A program made the position numbers and the translations under genes. From an uncultured Bacteroidota bacterium (lineage in GTDB: Bacteria; Bacteroidota; Bacteroidia; Chitinophagales; Chitinophagaceae), in assembly GCA_903824665.1 (NCBI GenBank), contig CAIJXT010000033.1:110061-174060 (forward strand): a stretch of 64,000 nucleotides of DNA, in the 5' to 3' direction. This document shows positions 7,568 to 17,115 of this stretch, in pieces. The notes under the pieces are model-generated. The model was not told the DNA's origin. It saw only the letters and a list, made by a program, of their open reading frames with translations, and searched no databases. Positions within the stretch are counted from its first letter, which is position 1; each line of letters begins with the position of its first letter.

Positions 7568-9016
7568 TTAAAGTGAATGTTTTGCAAGGTAAACATCCAG
7601 AATTTTCTTTCTGAGCACAAGGTCATAGCGAGCAGTTATGAGCTGGCTCATGGCCCTGTCAGCATTATTCTTTGCTGTGGTATAGTCAACTGTTGTGCCG
7701 GAACCATTTTTGAATCTTGTTTCCGCTGCCTGAAATGACGCGCTGAAGTCAGTTACCTGGGAAGACAATAAAAGGTACCTTTCGCGGGCAGATTGCAGGT
7801 TAATATACGCGAGGTCTATTGCCTGCCTGTATTGAATGCGGGAAACATTTGCCTGGAATATTTCCTGCCGCTCGCTTATCTGTGCCAATTCAACTTTTCT
7901 TTTTGCCTGCAGGCTATTCATTATCGGTATTTGCAACCCTATCCCCACCAGCGAATTGAAGTTGTTTTGCCATTGATCCCTGTAGGATATTTTTGAAAAA
8001 AAGTACTCTGTTTGCGGCGCATATACTGTCGACTTGTCTGATCCTGTCAGGATGTAGCTTTTCGTAGCGGCGTCGACCGTATTCCCTGCTTTTGCAAAAC
8101 TAGCGGCGCTTGAATAGTTGGTGCCCAGTGAGCCCGAGAAATACAGCGAAGGCATGCGGCTGCCTATAGCAGACCTAAGTCGCTTCTTTGAACTTTGCAG
8201 CCTTAGGTCAGTTGCTTTCACCATCGGTGAATTTGCTACGGCATCCTCGATGTAGTCTCCCGGCATCCCGTCGGTGTTTTCAGGTATTGGAAGGTCACTG
8301 AGTTTCTTCACCCTGATATTAGGGCTGTAGTTGGTGTTGATCAACTGGCACAAATTTACCCGGGCCGTTTCCAGGCTGTTCTTTATATTTACCTCATTCA
8401 ATTTGTCGTTAGCCAACTGGCCTTTTAGGTCATGTAGTACCGCCGGTGCAACTGCGCCATTGTTGAGCATTAGTTGCAGTCTTTCTACTTCTTTTTCTGT
8501 TACTTCAGTTTGGTGTCGCGCCTGGCTTAGCAGCTCTTCAATATTCAGTATCTGGTAGTATGCTATTATCGCATTGATGGTGACGTTATCTATCATCTGT
8601 GCAATATCCATTTGGCTGGCCTCGTAAGTGAGCTTGTTTTGACTTGCCGCATTACTCATGCTCCCGCCATTCCAAAGTGTTGCATTTGTCCCAAGGCTGT
8701 AGTATGCCGATGTGAGCTCCTTATTTACATAGCTATTTGTATAAGGGTCAATGCTGCGGCCCTGTTTCAATCCATGAAAAATGTCGCCACTAAGTGCCGG
8801 GAGCATACTGCCTTTCGACTGACTCCAGTTTGCTTTCTCAATCTCAGCTTGCCATTGCTTTTGCTTTATCAGTACACTATTGCTTAGCGCCATTTCTATA
8901 CATTGAGGCAATGTATATTCTGAAATGTCCTGTTGTCCCCGGGCTGATTTATTCAGGATGAGGTATGGCAGGAGAATGACAATAAGATACTTTAAGGATT
9001 TTTTCGGGCTGTTCAC
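7568..9016 (-). CDS. TolC-family outer-membrane efflux protein
   Basis: A 482-residue protein with an N-terminal signal sequence (LKYLIVILLPYLILNKSARGQ) and the two-fold alpha-helical repeat of outer membrane efflux proteins. YTLPQCIEMALSNSVLIKQ opens the first repeat and long coiled helices lie at about 150-230 and 390-470. It forms the outer-membrane exit duct of a tripartite pump. It is the last gene of the exporter operon, 11 bp after the permease. Length is normal for the family. The cargo is unknown. Confidence 0.92.
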   Translation of the reverse strand: MNSPKKSLKYLIVILLPYLILNKSARGQQDISEYTLPQCIEMALSNSVLIKQKQWQAEIEKANWSQSKGSMLPALSGDIFHGLKQGRSIDPYTNSYVNKELTSAYYSLGTNATLWNGGSMSNAASQNKLTYEASQMDIAQMIDNVTINAIIAYYQILNIEELLSQARHQTEVTEKEVERLQLMLNNGAVAPAVLHDLKGQLANDKLNEVNIKNSLETARVNLCQLINTNYSPNIRVKKLSDLPIPENTDGMPGDYIEDAVANSPMVKATDLRLQSSKKRLRSAIGSRMPSLYFSGSLGTNYSSAASFAKAGNTVDAATKSYILTGSDKSTVYAPQTEYFFSKISYRDQWQNNFNSLVGIGLQIPIMNSLQAKRKVELAQISERQEIFQANVSRIQYRQAIDLAYINLQSARERYLLLSSQVTDFSASFQAAETRFKNGSGTTVDYTTAKNNADRAMSQLITARYDLVLRKKILDVYLAKHSL

Positions 9017-9027
9017 GGCAGATCGTT

Positions 9028-11412
9028 TTATTCGTATTTAAGGATTCCTGCGGGGTTTTTGTTCGCGGCCCTGATCGTGTGCAGGCTGATTGTAGCCAGC
9101 GCAATCAGCAACGCAATGACACCCGCCACAAGGAAAATTGCCCAGCCAATTTCAATATGATAGGCAAAATTCTGTAGCCACTTATTCATGGCGTAATACG
9201 CGATAGGAATGGCAATGATGATGGCTATAAGTACCAGCTTGACAAAGTCTTTGGAAATGAGAATAACAATGTCTGAAACAGAGGCTCCAGATATTTTCCG
9301 GATGCCAATCTCCTTTGTCCGTTGTTTGGTAGAAAAGGATGCCAGCCCCATTAGCCCCAGGCACGAAATGAAGATGCATAGGCCTGCAAACCACTTGAAT
9401 ATTGTATGCTGGCGCTCATCCTTCGCGTATTGTTTATTGAAAGACTCATCGAGAAACGAGTATTCAAATGGATATCCCCGGGTAAAAGATTTCATTGTTT
9501 GCTCTACATAATTTATTGTGCCGGGAATATTGCCAGTGCTTATTTTGATAGAGAGGAAGTAAAAACCTTTTCTTGCCAATCGGAAAACCATGGGTGGTAT
9601 CTCCTCGTGTAATGATGCAGTATGGAAATCCTTTATTACACCAATACACTTGCCCTTGCGCAAGCCGCCTGAATTTCCGGTGCTCACGTTTTTGCCTATC
9701 GGGTCTTTCCAGCCAAGCATCTTAACTGCCGATTCGTTAACTATGATAAACAAAGATGAGTCCAATTGAGGCATCATACTTTTTTCATAGGGTGTGCCTG
9801 CCACAAATTGAAACCCCATCAATCCATGATAGTCATAGTCTGTAAGCATGGTGGTTACCAGCCTGGCTTCCATATTGCCTTCCGGCGTTTCAAATTTGTG
9901 ATAGAATTTATACATCTCGCTACCGGGAACATTGTGCGACGCCGAAACCATGCGGATGCTGGGGTTCTTTAAAAGCTCTGTTTTGATCAGCTCTGTTTTG
10001 CTTCTTATTGCCGGATCATTGAGGCTTATCAGCAACACCTGCTCTCTGCTAAATCCAAGATCCTTATTTTTCACAAAAGATAGTTGCCTTGTTACCACTA
10101 TTGTTGCTATAAGCATGACAATGGAAACGGAAAACTGAACTACTACCAGTGCTTTCCTCAATGTGGGTTTGTTTTTTGTGGTATCCATTGTGCCTTTCAG
10201 CGCCTTTATGGGCGCAAAAGATGACACAAAGAATGCTGGGTATGCTCCCGACAGTAATCCCAGCAAAATTGTAAGGCCGAGCACTGATATAGCGGTCAAA
10301 GGTTGAAGTAGATTCAGCGACATATTTTTTTCAGACAGCTTATTAAAAAAGGGTAGTGTCAGCTCCACAAAGGCCAGTGCCAGTACCAATGCCAACAGCG
10401 CCAGAGCGGTTGACTCCGTCAGGAACTGGATGACAATTTGCTTCCTTGTAGCGCCAAGTACTTTTCTTACACCCACTTCTCTTGATCTGTCGTATGACTT
10501 TGCCGTAGCAAGGTTCATGTAGTTTATAGCCGCGATCAATAGTATGAGGAAAGCAATGATTGAAAACGTATACACTGTATAGATGTTTCCGTTGGGTTCC
10601 AGTTCATACAGCAGGTCAGATTGCAGGTGTATTTTCGTAAGTGGTTGCAAAGTCAGTGTTAGTCCCTGCGCATCTTCTGCATACTCCTTCTTGAAATGTT
10701 TGCCATATAATTCGGGCCATACATGGTTTACAAATCGCTGTGGGTCATAGTCCTTTTTAAACAAAGCATAAGTATGCTCGAACATGTCCATGTAGCGGAA
10801 TTTTGACATTATGACCAGTGGGATAAAGTGGGCTTTATCTTTATTGTCTTTAATGACCCCCGTTACCAGGCGTGGTAGTTTCTCATTTTTTGTTTTTTCG
10901 TTCTTTACATAAATGGTTTTACCCATCGGGCTTTCTTTGCCAAATAGTTTGCGGGCTATGCTTTCGGTCAGCACTATTGCCTCCCTGGAGCGCAGTGCTG
11001 TCTGCGGGTTCCCCTCCACAAAATCGTAAGAGAAAATGTCGAAGAAGGTAGAATCAGCGTAAAAGGTCTTGGTCTCGAATAGCTCCTTCTCGTTTGCGGT
11101 GAGCATTGTGGGCACATTCAGCATACGCGCTACATTTTCCACTTCCGGGTATTCTGCACGTATATGTTCGGTAATTCTCGGGTCTGCGGCTGCCATGGGG
11201 CTTGGTATGCCGTTTGTAAGCAGGTCATTGGCTATGCGGTAAATCCGATCCGATTTTGTAAAGTGTTTATCATAGCTAAGCTCATCCTGCACCCACATGC
11301 CTATCATGATAAAGCATGCAATGCCAATTGCCAGGCCAACTATATTGATTATAGAATAAAACCGATGGCGCAGTATATTCCTGATGGCAATTTTCAGATA
11401 GTTTTTAAACAT
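9028..11412 (-). CDS. ABC transporter permease, FtsX/MacB type (794 aa)
   Basis: A large permease of the Bacteroidota double-FtsX type. An N-terminal membrane helix (FYSIINIVGLAIGIACFIMIG) is followed by a MacB-like periplasmic domain (to about residue 270), three membrane helices, a second periplasmic domain and three C-terminal helices. RSREVGVRKVLGATRKQIV and TKEIGIRKISGASVSDIV are the two coupling motifs that contact the ATPase. It overlaps the ATPase gene by 8 bp, so the two are translationally coupled. Such mechanotransmission exporters move peptides, lipoproteins or drugs from periplasm or membrane; the cargo here is not deducible. Confidence 0.93.
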   Translation of the reverse strand: MFKNYLKIAIRNILRHRFYSIINIVGLAIGIACFIMIGMWVQDELSYDKHFTKSDRIYRIANDLLTNGIPSPMAAADPRITEHIRAEYPEVENVARMLNVPTMLTANEKELFETKTFYADSTFFDIFSYDFVEGNPQTALRSREAIVLTESIARKLFGKESPMGKTIYVKNEKTKNEKLPRLVTGVIKDNKDKAHFIPLVIMSKFRYMDMFEHTYALFKKDYDPQRFVNHVWPELYGKHFKKEYAEDAQGLTLTLQPLTKIHLQSDLLYELEPNGNIYTVYTFSIIAFLILLIAAINYMNLATAKSYDRSREVGVRKVLGATRKQIVIQFLTESTALALLALVLALAFVELTLPFFNKLSEKNMSLNLLQPLTAISVLGLTILLGLLSGAYPAFFVSSFAPIKALKGTMDTTKNKPTLRKALVVVQFSVSIVMLIATIVVTRQLSFVKNKDLGFSREQVLLISLNDPAIRSKTELIKTELLKNPSIRMVSASHNVPGSEMYKFYHKFETPEGNMEARLVTTMLTDYDYHGLMGFQFVAGTPYEKSMMPQLDSSLFIIVNESAVKMLGWKDPIGKNVSTGNSGGLRKGKCIGVIKDFHTASLHEEIPPMVFRLARKGFYFLSIKISTGNIPGTINYVEQTMKSFTRGYPFEYSFLDESFNKQYAKDERQHTIFKWFAGLCIFISCLGLMGLASFSTKQRTKEIGIRKISGASVSDIVILISKDFVKLVLIAIIIAIPIAYYAMNKWLQNFAYHIEIGWAIFLVAGVIALLIALATISLHTIRAANKNPAGILKYE

Positions 11413-12094
11413 AGAATTCGTTTTTTAGGTTTTCGGTTACGATTTTACCGTCAAACAGGCGGATCATTCTCCTACAGAATTGTGAGTAGTGCGGCGAATG
11501 TGTTACCATAATCACTGTTGTACCTGCTTCATTCAGTTCCATCAGCAATCTCATTACCTCATCGCCGTGTTTGGTATCCAGGTTGCCGGTGGGCTCATCG
11601 GCCAGTATTACTTTAGGACTATTGCAGATCGCCCTGGCCACAGCCACCCTTTGTTGTTGCCCACCTGAAAGCTGCTGTGGGTAATGGTCTCTGCGATGGG
11701 CCATTTTCATTTGTTCCAGCAATGTTTCCACTTTTTGTTTCCTTTCCGCGGCACCTGTGCCGGTATATAATAGGGGAAGCTCTACGTTTTCAAATACGGT
11801 GAGCTCGTTGACCAGGTTGAAACTCTGGAAAATGAAACCGATGTTGTTTTTACGAAGGTTGGCGCGTTGCTTTTCTGAATAACCGGCGATCTGGGTACCG
11901 TTAAACCAGTATTCGCCTCCGTCCGGTTTGTCTATCATGCCTATTATATTCAGCAAAGTCGATTTGCCGCAGCCCGATGGACCGGTAATAGCTACCAGCT
12001 CGCCCTGGCTGATCTCCAGGTCTACTTCCGACAACGCAGTAGTTTCAATTTCATCGGTTTTGTAGATTTTTTTAAGGCCTGTTATTTTTATCAT
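11405..12094 (-). CDS. ABC transporter ATP-binding protein (MacB/LolD type)
   Basis: A 229-residue nucleotide-binding protein with Walker A GPSGCGKST (residues 39-47), Q-loop in GFIFQSFNLV, signature LSGGQQQR and Walker B VILADEPTGNLD. The sequence type is that of MacB/LolD exporters paired with FtsX-like permeases. It lies 4 bp after the adaptor gene and overlaps the permease gene. It powers the cycle from the cytoplasmic face. Confidence 0.95.
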   Translation of the reverse strand: MIKITGLKKIYKTDEIETTALSEVDLEISQGELVAITGPSGCGKSTLLNIIGMIDKPDGGEYWFNGTQIAGYSEKQRANLRKNNIGFIFQSFNLVNELTVFENVELPLLYTGTGAAERKQKVETLLEQMKMAHRRDHYPQQLSGGQQQRVAVARAICNSPKVILADEPTGNLDTKHGDEVMRLLMELNEAGTTVIMVTHSPHYSQFCRRMIRLFDGKIVTENLKNEFYV

Positions 12095-12098
12095 TGGT

Positions 12099-13358
12099 CT
12101 ATTTTTTAGTATTTAAGATGAGTTCGTCTTTGTCGTTGAAAGATTTATAAGTAGATACAATCACCTTTTCTCCTTCCTCCAGCCCTTCCAGCACCTCGTA
12201 TGCTTCCGCATTCTGTCTGCCTATCCTTATGTTTCTTTTTACAGCCTTTTGCTGCTTGTCGTCCAGCACATATATCCAGTTTCCGCCGGACGATTGATAG
12301 AATGCACCTCTCGGTATCATCAGCGCTTCCGATATGCCGCCAAACTTTACTTTTACCGGAAGGTTCTGCCCCCTTTTTATTCCCTCAGGCACAGCGCGGC
12401 CAAACAATAGGTTAATGACGAAAGTCCCTTCTTTTACCTCCGGTAGTATTCTGGATACCTTTAGTTCGTAGTTTTTACCCATGTACTCCACAATGGCTTC
12501 CTGGCCGGCATATACTTTGGCTACATAGCGTTCATCAATATTCACCCGTATTTTGTAATAGTCCTGCACATCTATCTGTCCCATTTTATCCCCGGGCTTT
12601 TTCAGTTCGCCCGCCGTTGCATTTAGTGACGATAGCTGTCCACTTACTGGTGCCGTAATATATAGCTGGTCCAGTATTTTGTGTATGGCACTAAGATTGT
12701 TTCTCATTCTTAGTATGCCTGAATTTAGTGTCTGCATTTGGGTAGCAATAAAAACAGAATCAAGGGCATAGGCCGAGATAGTCAGCTTTTTTTGATTCAT
12801 CAGGTAGTCGTATTCCCGTTTTGATTCGGCATATTCATTCTCAGAAATCGCGCCTCCTTTTACAAGTTCTTTATTCACATCATACCTTCTTTTTAATACC
12901 TCTATTTTGTAGTTTACTTCCATCAGTTGCTTCTGCAGCTCTATTCGGTTTTTATCCAGTGTAGCTTTAGAATTCTGAAGGTTGTTCATTATGTCAAACA
13001 TCTGGGTTTCCCGGTTGATGTATTCAAGTTCAAGGTTGGTGTTGGATAATTTGGCAAGTGTATCTCCTTTCTTAACTTCCGTGCCATCCTCCACAAACAC
13101 CCTTTCTACCATGCCGCCCTGTATGATGTCAAGATAGATGGTTTCTCCGGGTGACACTATACCATCTACCGGCACGTACTCCTGAAAGTCGCCTTTCTGT
13201 ACACTGGCTATCGATATCCGTTCACTATCCACCTTCAGTGTCGACTTATTGCCTGTAAACGCAAAGCGGTAACTAACAAGAATCAGCATTACTGCTAAAG
13301 AGATAAGGGTGTATACCCTCGTTTTTGTCCATTTCTTTTTTTCAATTCTCCTATCCAA
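12099..13358 (-). CDS. HlyD/MacA-type periplasmic adaptor
   Basis: A membrane-fusion protein of about 419 residues from the TTG start at 13358: one N-terminal membrane anchor (VYTLISLAVMLILVSYRF), a lipoyl half (EYVPVDGIVSPGETIYLD), a long hairpin of coiled helices (about residues 110-200) and a beta-barrel end (GGISEALMIPRGAFY). It bridges permease and TolC-type channel. The open frame extends to an ATG at 13472, but a candidate sigma-54 promoter at 13383-13400 lies inside that extension and residues upstream of 13358 look non-conserved. The TTG (followed by DRRIEKKKW) is therefore preferred, though not proven. First gene of a four-gene operon. Confidence 0.88.
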   Translation of the reverse strand: MDRRIEKKKWTKTRVYTLISLAVMLILVSYRFAFTGNKSTLKVDSERISIASVQKGDFQEYVPVDGIVSPGETIYLDIIQGGMVERVFVEDGTEVKKGDTLAKLSNTNLELEYINRETQMFDIMNNLQNSKATLDKNRIELQKQLMEVNYKIEVLKRRYDVNKELVKGGAISENEYAESKREYDYLMNQKKLTISAYALDSVFIATQMQTLNSGILRMRNNLSAIHKILDQLYITAPVSGQLSSLNATAGELKKPGDKMGQIDVQDYYKIRVNIDERYVAKVYAGQEAIVEYMGKNYELKVSRILPEVKEGTFVINLLFGRAVPEGIKRGQNLPVKVKFGGISEALMIPRGAFYQSSGGNWIYVLDDKQQKAVKRNIRIGRQNAEAYEVLEGLEEGEKVIVSTYKSFNDKDELILNTKK

Positions 13359-13382
13359 TATTGTTGTGATTGTCACTACCCT

Positions 13383-13400
13383 ATATCCAAATGCGTGCCA
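13383..13400 (-). promoter_or_regulatory. Candidate sigma-54 (-24/-12) promoter of the exporter operon
   Basis: The minus strand carries TGGCACG (13400 to 13394), an exact -24 element, followed by CATTTGGAT, in which TTGGA resembles the -12 TTGCA with one base less than usual spacing. It would start transcription about 15 bases before the TTG at 13358. The divergent gene encodes an NtrC-type sigma-54 activator, which makes the site plausible. The imperfect -12 element is the weak point. Confidence 0.5.
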
Positions 13401-13528
13401 AACTTTTATGTAATTGATTATCAGCCGTTTATATACATTTAGATGAAATGCAGATCGTCCGAAGGAGGACAATTAGTGTTCATAATCGGACAGTTTTTTA
13501 ATGTTTTTAGATTACATGTTGAAGGCTA

Positions 13529-13536
13529 TACCTTTG
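13529..13536 (+). promoter_or_regulatory. -7 box of the response-regulator gene
   Basis: TACCTTTG matches TAnnTTTG and ends 22 bases before the ATG at 13559. No good -33 TTTG was found at the usual spacing. Confidence 0.4.
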
Positions 13537-13558
13537 GGAAATATTCAATCTCTTCTGA

Positions 13559-14932
13559 ATGAAAACAAAGGATGGTAGCATACTGATAGTAGACGATGAT
13601 GCGGATGTATTGTTCTCTGCAAAAATGCTGCTGAAAGATTATTTCAGGAAAGTACAGATCGTTAATGACCCAGACGACATGATTGGCTGGATGGATAGGG
13701 AGAGTTTTGATGTTGTGCTGCTCGACATGAATTATTCAGGAAGTGATACTACCGGAAAAGAGGGTATCCGGTGGCTGAGAAAAATAATGCAGTTGGAGCA
13801 TCCACCGGTAGTAGTAATGATGACCGCCTATGGCAGTGTAGACCTGGCAATACAGGCAATCAAGGAAGGTGCAGTAGATTTCGTGATCAAGCCCTGGCAA
13901 AACGAGAAACTACTGGCTACTCTGTCGTCGGCATACAAACTGAAAAGCTCAAAAAAAGAAGTGTACCAGCTTCAGATCGCTCAAAAAACGCTGGGTGAAG
14001 ACATTGACAAAAAATTTGGTGAATTTGTAGGACAATCTCCTTTGATGAGGGAGATATACACTATTATAGACAAGGTAGCGAAAACCGATGCAAACGTGCT
14101 GATATTGGGGGAGAATGGCACAGGCAAAGAACTGGTAGCCCGTTCTATTCACCGTCAGTCATTGCGGGCCGCTAAAGCGCTTATCAGTGTAGACCTTGGG
14201 GCTTTAACCGGAAATTTGTTTGAGAGTGAATTGTTCGGACATGTGAAAGGGGCATATACCGATGCCCGGGAAGATAGGGCAGGGCGATTTGAAATCGCTT
14301 CAGGCAGTACACTGTTTCTGGATGAGATAGGAAATGTTCCTTTGCCACTGCAGGCGAAACTACTGACGGCGCTGCAAAACCGCCAGATCACAAGGCTGGG
14401 TGCTAACAAGGCTATACCCGTAGACATAAGGCTTATATGCGCTACCAATATGCAGATCGGCGAAAAAGTGGATAGTGGGGAATTCAGGGAAGACCTTTTA
14501 TACCGTATAAAAACGATAGAGGTAAATCTACCACCATTAAGGGAGCGGGAGGGCGATATCCCGCTGCTGGCAGATTATTTTCTGGATGTCTATTGCAGAA
14601 AATACAGGAAGCCCGGTATGAAAATGAGCGCTGATACCCTGAAGAAACTGGAGCAGTATTCGTGGCCAGGAAATGTACGCGAGTTGCAGCACGCTATAGA
14701 GCGGGCAGTAATAATGAGCGATGCAAGAATTTTAAAACCACATGATTTCTTTTTCAAAGAGTCAGTGAAAGGCAAGAATGCAAAAGAGATTTTAAAGCTG
14801 GACGACCTCGAAATGACTGCTGTGCAGAAAGCGCTGGAGAAGAATGACAGGAATATCAGTAAAGCAGCAAAAGAACTTGGACTAAGCCGGGCCGCATTGT
14901 ACAGAAAAATGGAAAAGTATGGGGTTAAATAA
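13559..14932 (+). CDS. NtrC-family sigma-54-dependent response regulator
   Basis: 457 residues in three parts. The receiver (1-125) has acidic pocket D12-D14, phospho-acceptor D56, T89 and K111. The AAA+ domain (about 145-385) has Walker A GENGTGKE, the L1 loop GAYTDA (classical form GAFTGA), Walker B TLFLDEIGN and an arginine-rich sensor segment. The C-terminus is a Fis-type helix-turn-helix (NISKAAKELGLSRAALYRKM). It is divergent from the exporter operon and overlaps the kinase gene by 14 bp, so it is most likely the activator of the exporter. The loop changes F to Y and G to D may affect contact with sigma-54. Confidence 0.93.
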   Translation: MKTKDGSILIVDDDADVLFSAKMLLKDYFRKVQIVNDPDDMIGWMDRESFDVVLLDMNYSGSDTTGKEGIRWLRKIMQLEHPPVVVMMTAYGSVDLAIQAIKEGAVDFVIKPWQNEKLLATLSSAYKLKSSKKEVYQLQIAQKTLGEDIDKKFGEFVGQSPLMREIYTIIDKVAKTDANVLILGENGTGKELVARSIHRQSLRAAKALISVDLGALTGNLFESELFGHVKGAYTDAREDRAGRFEIASGSTLFLDEIGNVPLPLQAKLLTALQNRQITRLGANKAIPVDIRLICATNMQIGEKVDSGEFREDLLYRIKTIEVNLPPLREREGDIPLLADYFLDVYCRKYRKPGMKMSADTLKKLEQYSWPGNVRELQHAIERAVIMSDARILKPHDFFFKESVKGKNAKEILKLDDLEMTAVQKALEKNDRNISKAAKELGLSRAALYRKMEKYGVK

Positions 14933-16265
14933 TTTTCGCATTAATGTTGTGTTCCGCATTTTGCTGTTGGCTGCCGCTATCGGTGGGTTCTTGTTTTGTT
15001 TCCATAGGGCTGGCCTTGTGGTCACTCCGGTCATTTTGTTCGTAGTCATAATTGCTTCAATTACCGAACTCGTTTTCTATGTAGAGCGTACAAACAGAGA
15101 GTTCACTAATTTCCTGCTGTCTGTAAAGAGCTCAGATTTTTCAAAATATGGAAAGGAAGATACACGGGGGAAATCATTTGCCGGCTTTAGAAAGGCGCTC
15201 AATCTTATTACAGAAGAATTCCAACTGGCCAGGATAGGTAAAGAGGCTAACTACCAGTTCATGCAGGCCGTTGTTGAGCACATGGATACGGCGATTATAT
15301 CCTTTGATAAAGCGGGAGAAGTAAAACTGATCAACGAGACCGCGAAGACGCTGCTGCATATGCCCTATCTCAAAAATATTTACTCGCTGCAAAAGACAGA
15401 CCCTGAATTGTGTAGCTACCTGTTGGGATTACAAAATGGTAATAAAACCATCCTCGACATCTCTATCGGCGGGGAGAAGCTCAAGCTCTCTTTTCGCTCT
15501 GCTACGTTCATAATGCAGGGTACGGAACATACGCTTATATCGGTGCAGAATATAAAAACAGAAATAGAGCATACTGAGCTTGAGGCCTGGGAGCAACTGC
15601 TGCATGTACTCACGCACGAGATCATGAATTCTATAACGCCATTATCTTCACTGTCTGCAACACTAAAAACGAAAGCTATTCATTTGATGGACACCAGGAC
15701 GTTTGATGAGGAAGCAATCGACGACTTGTCGCAGGGCCTGAGTGTTATTGAGCGGAGAAGTATTGGCCTCGTAAATTTCGTAAATCATTACCGCAGCCTC
15801 ATTACTTTACCAGAGCCCGAATTCAGGGTAGCAAAGGTTTCTGAGTTGTTTGAAAACATAAAACTGCTTAAAGGAGATGTGCTTCAGCGGAAAGGGATTA
15901 GCCTGAAAATGGATGTAAAGAATACATCCATGACGGTGCGGGCAGATACGGCACTTATAGAGCAGGTATTAATCAACCTTATTAACAATGCGATTGATGC
16001 AGTGGCAGGATGCGCGAACCCTGCTATAGAATTGTCTGCCACTGTTGTGAACAATAGAGTTATCATTAGTGTGGCTGACAACGGCCCAGGTATAGAGAGT
16101 GATGTGCTTGATAAAATATTCATTCCGTTTTTTACCACAAAAAATAGTGGGTCAGGTATCGGGCTAAGCTTATCGAAGCAAATCATGCGGCTGCATCAGG
16201 GCAGTATTAAAGTGAATGCCGCACTTTCGCATGGTACAGTCTTCACATTGGAATTTCCGGCATAG
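14919..16265 (+). CDS. Membrane sensor histidine kinase, NtrY-like
   Basis: 448 residues. Two N-terminal membrane helices (about 9-55, with almost no periplasmic loop) are followed by a PAS-like segment (YQFMQAVVEHMDTAIISFDKAGEV), an H-box with His233 (VLTHEIMNSITPLSSL) and a HATPase with N-box NLINNAIDAV, G1 DNGPGI and G2 GSGIGLSL. HEIMNSITP instead of the common HELRTPL is the NtrY/NtrB style. The tiny extracytoplasmic part suggests sensing in or near the membrane. It is coupled to the upstream NtrC-type regulator and probably senses the cargo of the divergent exporter, such as a toxic peptide or lipid. Confidence 0.92.
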   Translation: MGLNNFRINVVFRILLLAAAIGGFLFCFHRAGLVVTPVILFVVIIASITELVFYVERTNREFTNFLLSVKSSDFSKYGKEDTRGKSFAGFRKALNLITEEFQLARIGKEANYQFMQAVVEHMDTAIISFDKAGEVKLINETAKTLLHMPYLKNIYSLQKTDPELCSYLLGLQNGNKTILDISIGGEKLKLSFRSATFIMQGTEHTLISVQNIKTEIEHTELEAWEQLLHVLTHEIMNSITPLSSLSATLKTKAIHLMDTRTFDEEAIDDLSQGLSVIERRSIGLVNFVNHYRSLITLPEPEFRVAKVSELFENIKLLKGDVLQRKGISLKMDVKNTSMTVRADTALIEQVLINLINNAIDAVAGCANPAIELSATVVNNRVIISVADNGPGIESDVLDKIFIPFFTTKNSGSGIGLSLSKQIMRLHQGSIKVNAALSHGTVFTLEFPA

Positions 16266-16409
16266 TCGTTTATGTTTAGAGGTAAACCGGTACAGCATAT
16301 ATCTCTTGTTGTGAGTCGTTCTTTTCAGTACCCGAACTTAAAAGTGTTTCACAAACAAACTTTTCTCTTTTTAGATTTATACCTTCCAATTAACTGCCCG
16401 ACAGGGATG

Positions 16410-17030
16410 CTAAAAGTTAAACCCAAAATGAAACCCGGGTTCGAAAGGGAAGTAATTGGGCCATTTATTTTCTACTTGTTTAAAAGACTCTGGTGTATTA
16501 ATTCTTACTGGCCAATAACTTAATCCAATAGATGGCTCGAAAAAGAAACGGTTATTAAAAAACTTAAGCTGGTAACCCAGACGACAGGTGATATATAAGG
16601 TGTAACCGTTTCCGATTTTTTTATTATTCTCATCGATATATTTTTCAAAAGCGTTTAATGCATGAACGGATGTATAAACTCCTTTCCACCAAAAATGCTG
16701 GTAAGCTAATGTAGGCGCAAGTATGCGTACATGTCCGGGATAGTTTAGCCCCGGCGCATCAAACGATGGACCCCAGGGGATACCTATTGGCCAAGAATAA
16801 ATGGATCTCTTAAACTCAAAGGAAACAACATTTTTAGGTGTTATCCTATACCCAACATTCAATTGGATAAATTCGGGGTTATTTACTTTGGAGAAATTTC
16901 CAAACAGCAAGAATGTACTCCCAACAAACCACTTTTTATAGGTACTGTCTTGTTTGGCATATTGTGCATTCACCTGTAAACTACATGCCAACAGTATGGC
17001 AAGTCCAATCTGTAAAAATTTCTTTTGCAT
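16410..17030 (-). CDS. Small secreted beta-barrel-like protein, unknown function
   Basis: 206 residues from the ATG at 17030, with a clear signal peptide (MQKKFLQIGLAILLACSLQ, then VNAQ). The rest is rich in aromatic residues with alternating strands and ends in FEPGFHFGFNF, a terminal Phe as in outer-membrane barrels. Family not recognised. It lies 85 bp downstream of a Crp/Fnr gene, and a TACCTTTG box plus an inverted repeat sit between them, suggesting control by that regulator. Confidence 0.65.
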   Translation of the reverse strand: MQKKFLQIGLAILLACSLQVNAQYAKQDSTYKKWFVGSTFLLFGNFSKVNNPEFIQLNVGYRITPKNVVSFEFKRSIYSWPIGIPWGPSFDAPGLNYPGHVRILAPTLAYQHFWWKGVYTSVHALNAFEKYIDENNKKIGNGYTLYITCRLGYQLKFFNNRFFFEPSIGLSYWPVRINTPESFKQVENKWPNYFPFEPGFHFGFNF

Positions 17031-17060
17031 ATCAGTTCTATTTGTTTTTAAATGATAATG

Positions 17061-17114
17061 CAAAGGTAGATTGGCGGGATGCCATCACTCGTTCACTTAA
17101 GTTAAGAAATGAAC
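17061..17114 (-). promoter_or_regulatory. Promoter with possible Crp/Fnr-type operator
   Basis: On the minus strand TACCTTTG (17068 to 17061) is a -7 box about 30 bases before the barrel-like gene. Upstream, GTTCACTT (17091-17098) and AAATGAAC (17107-17114) form 8-bp arms with one mismatch, centred near -45. No -33 TTTG is visible, as expected for an activator-dependent promoter. Confidence 0.4.
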
Positions 17115-17115
17115 C

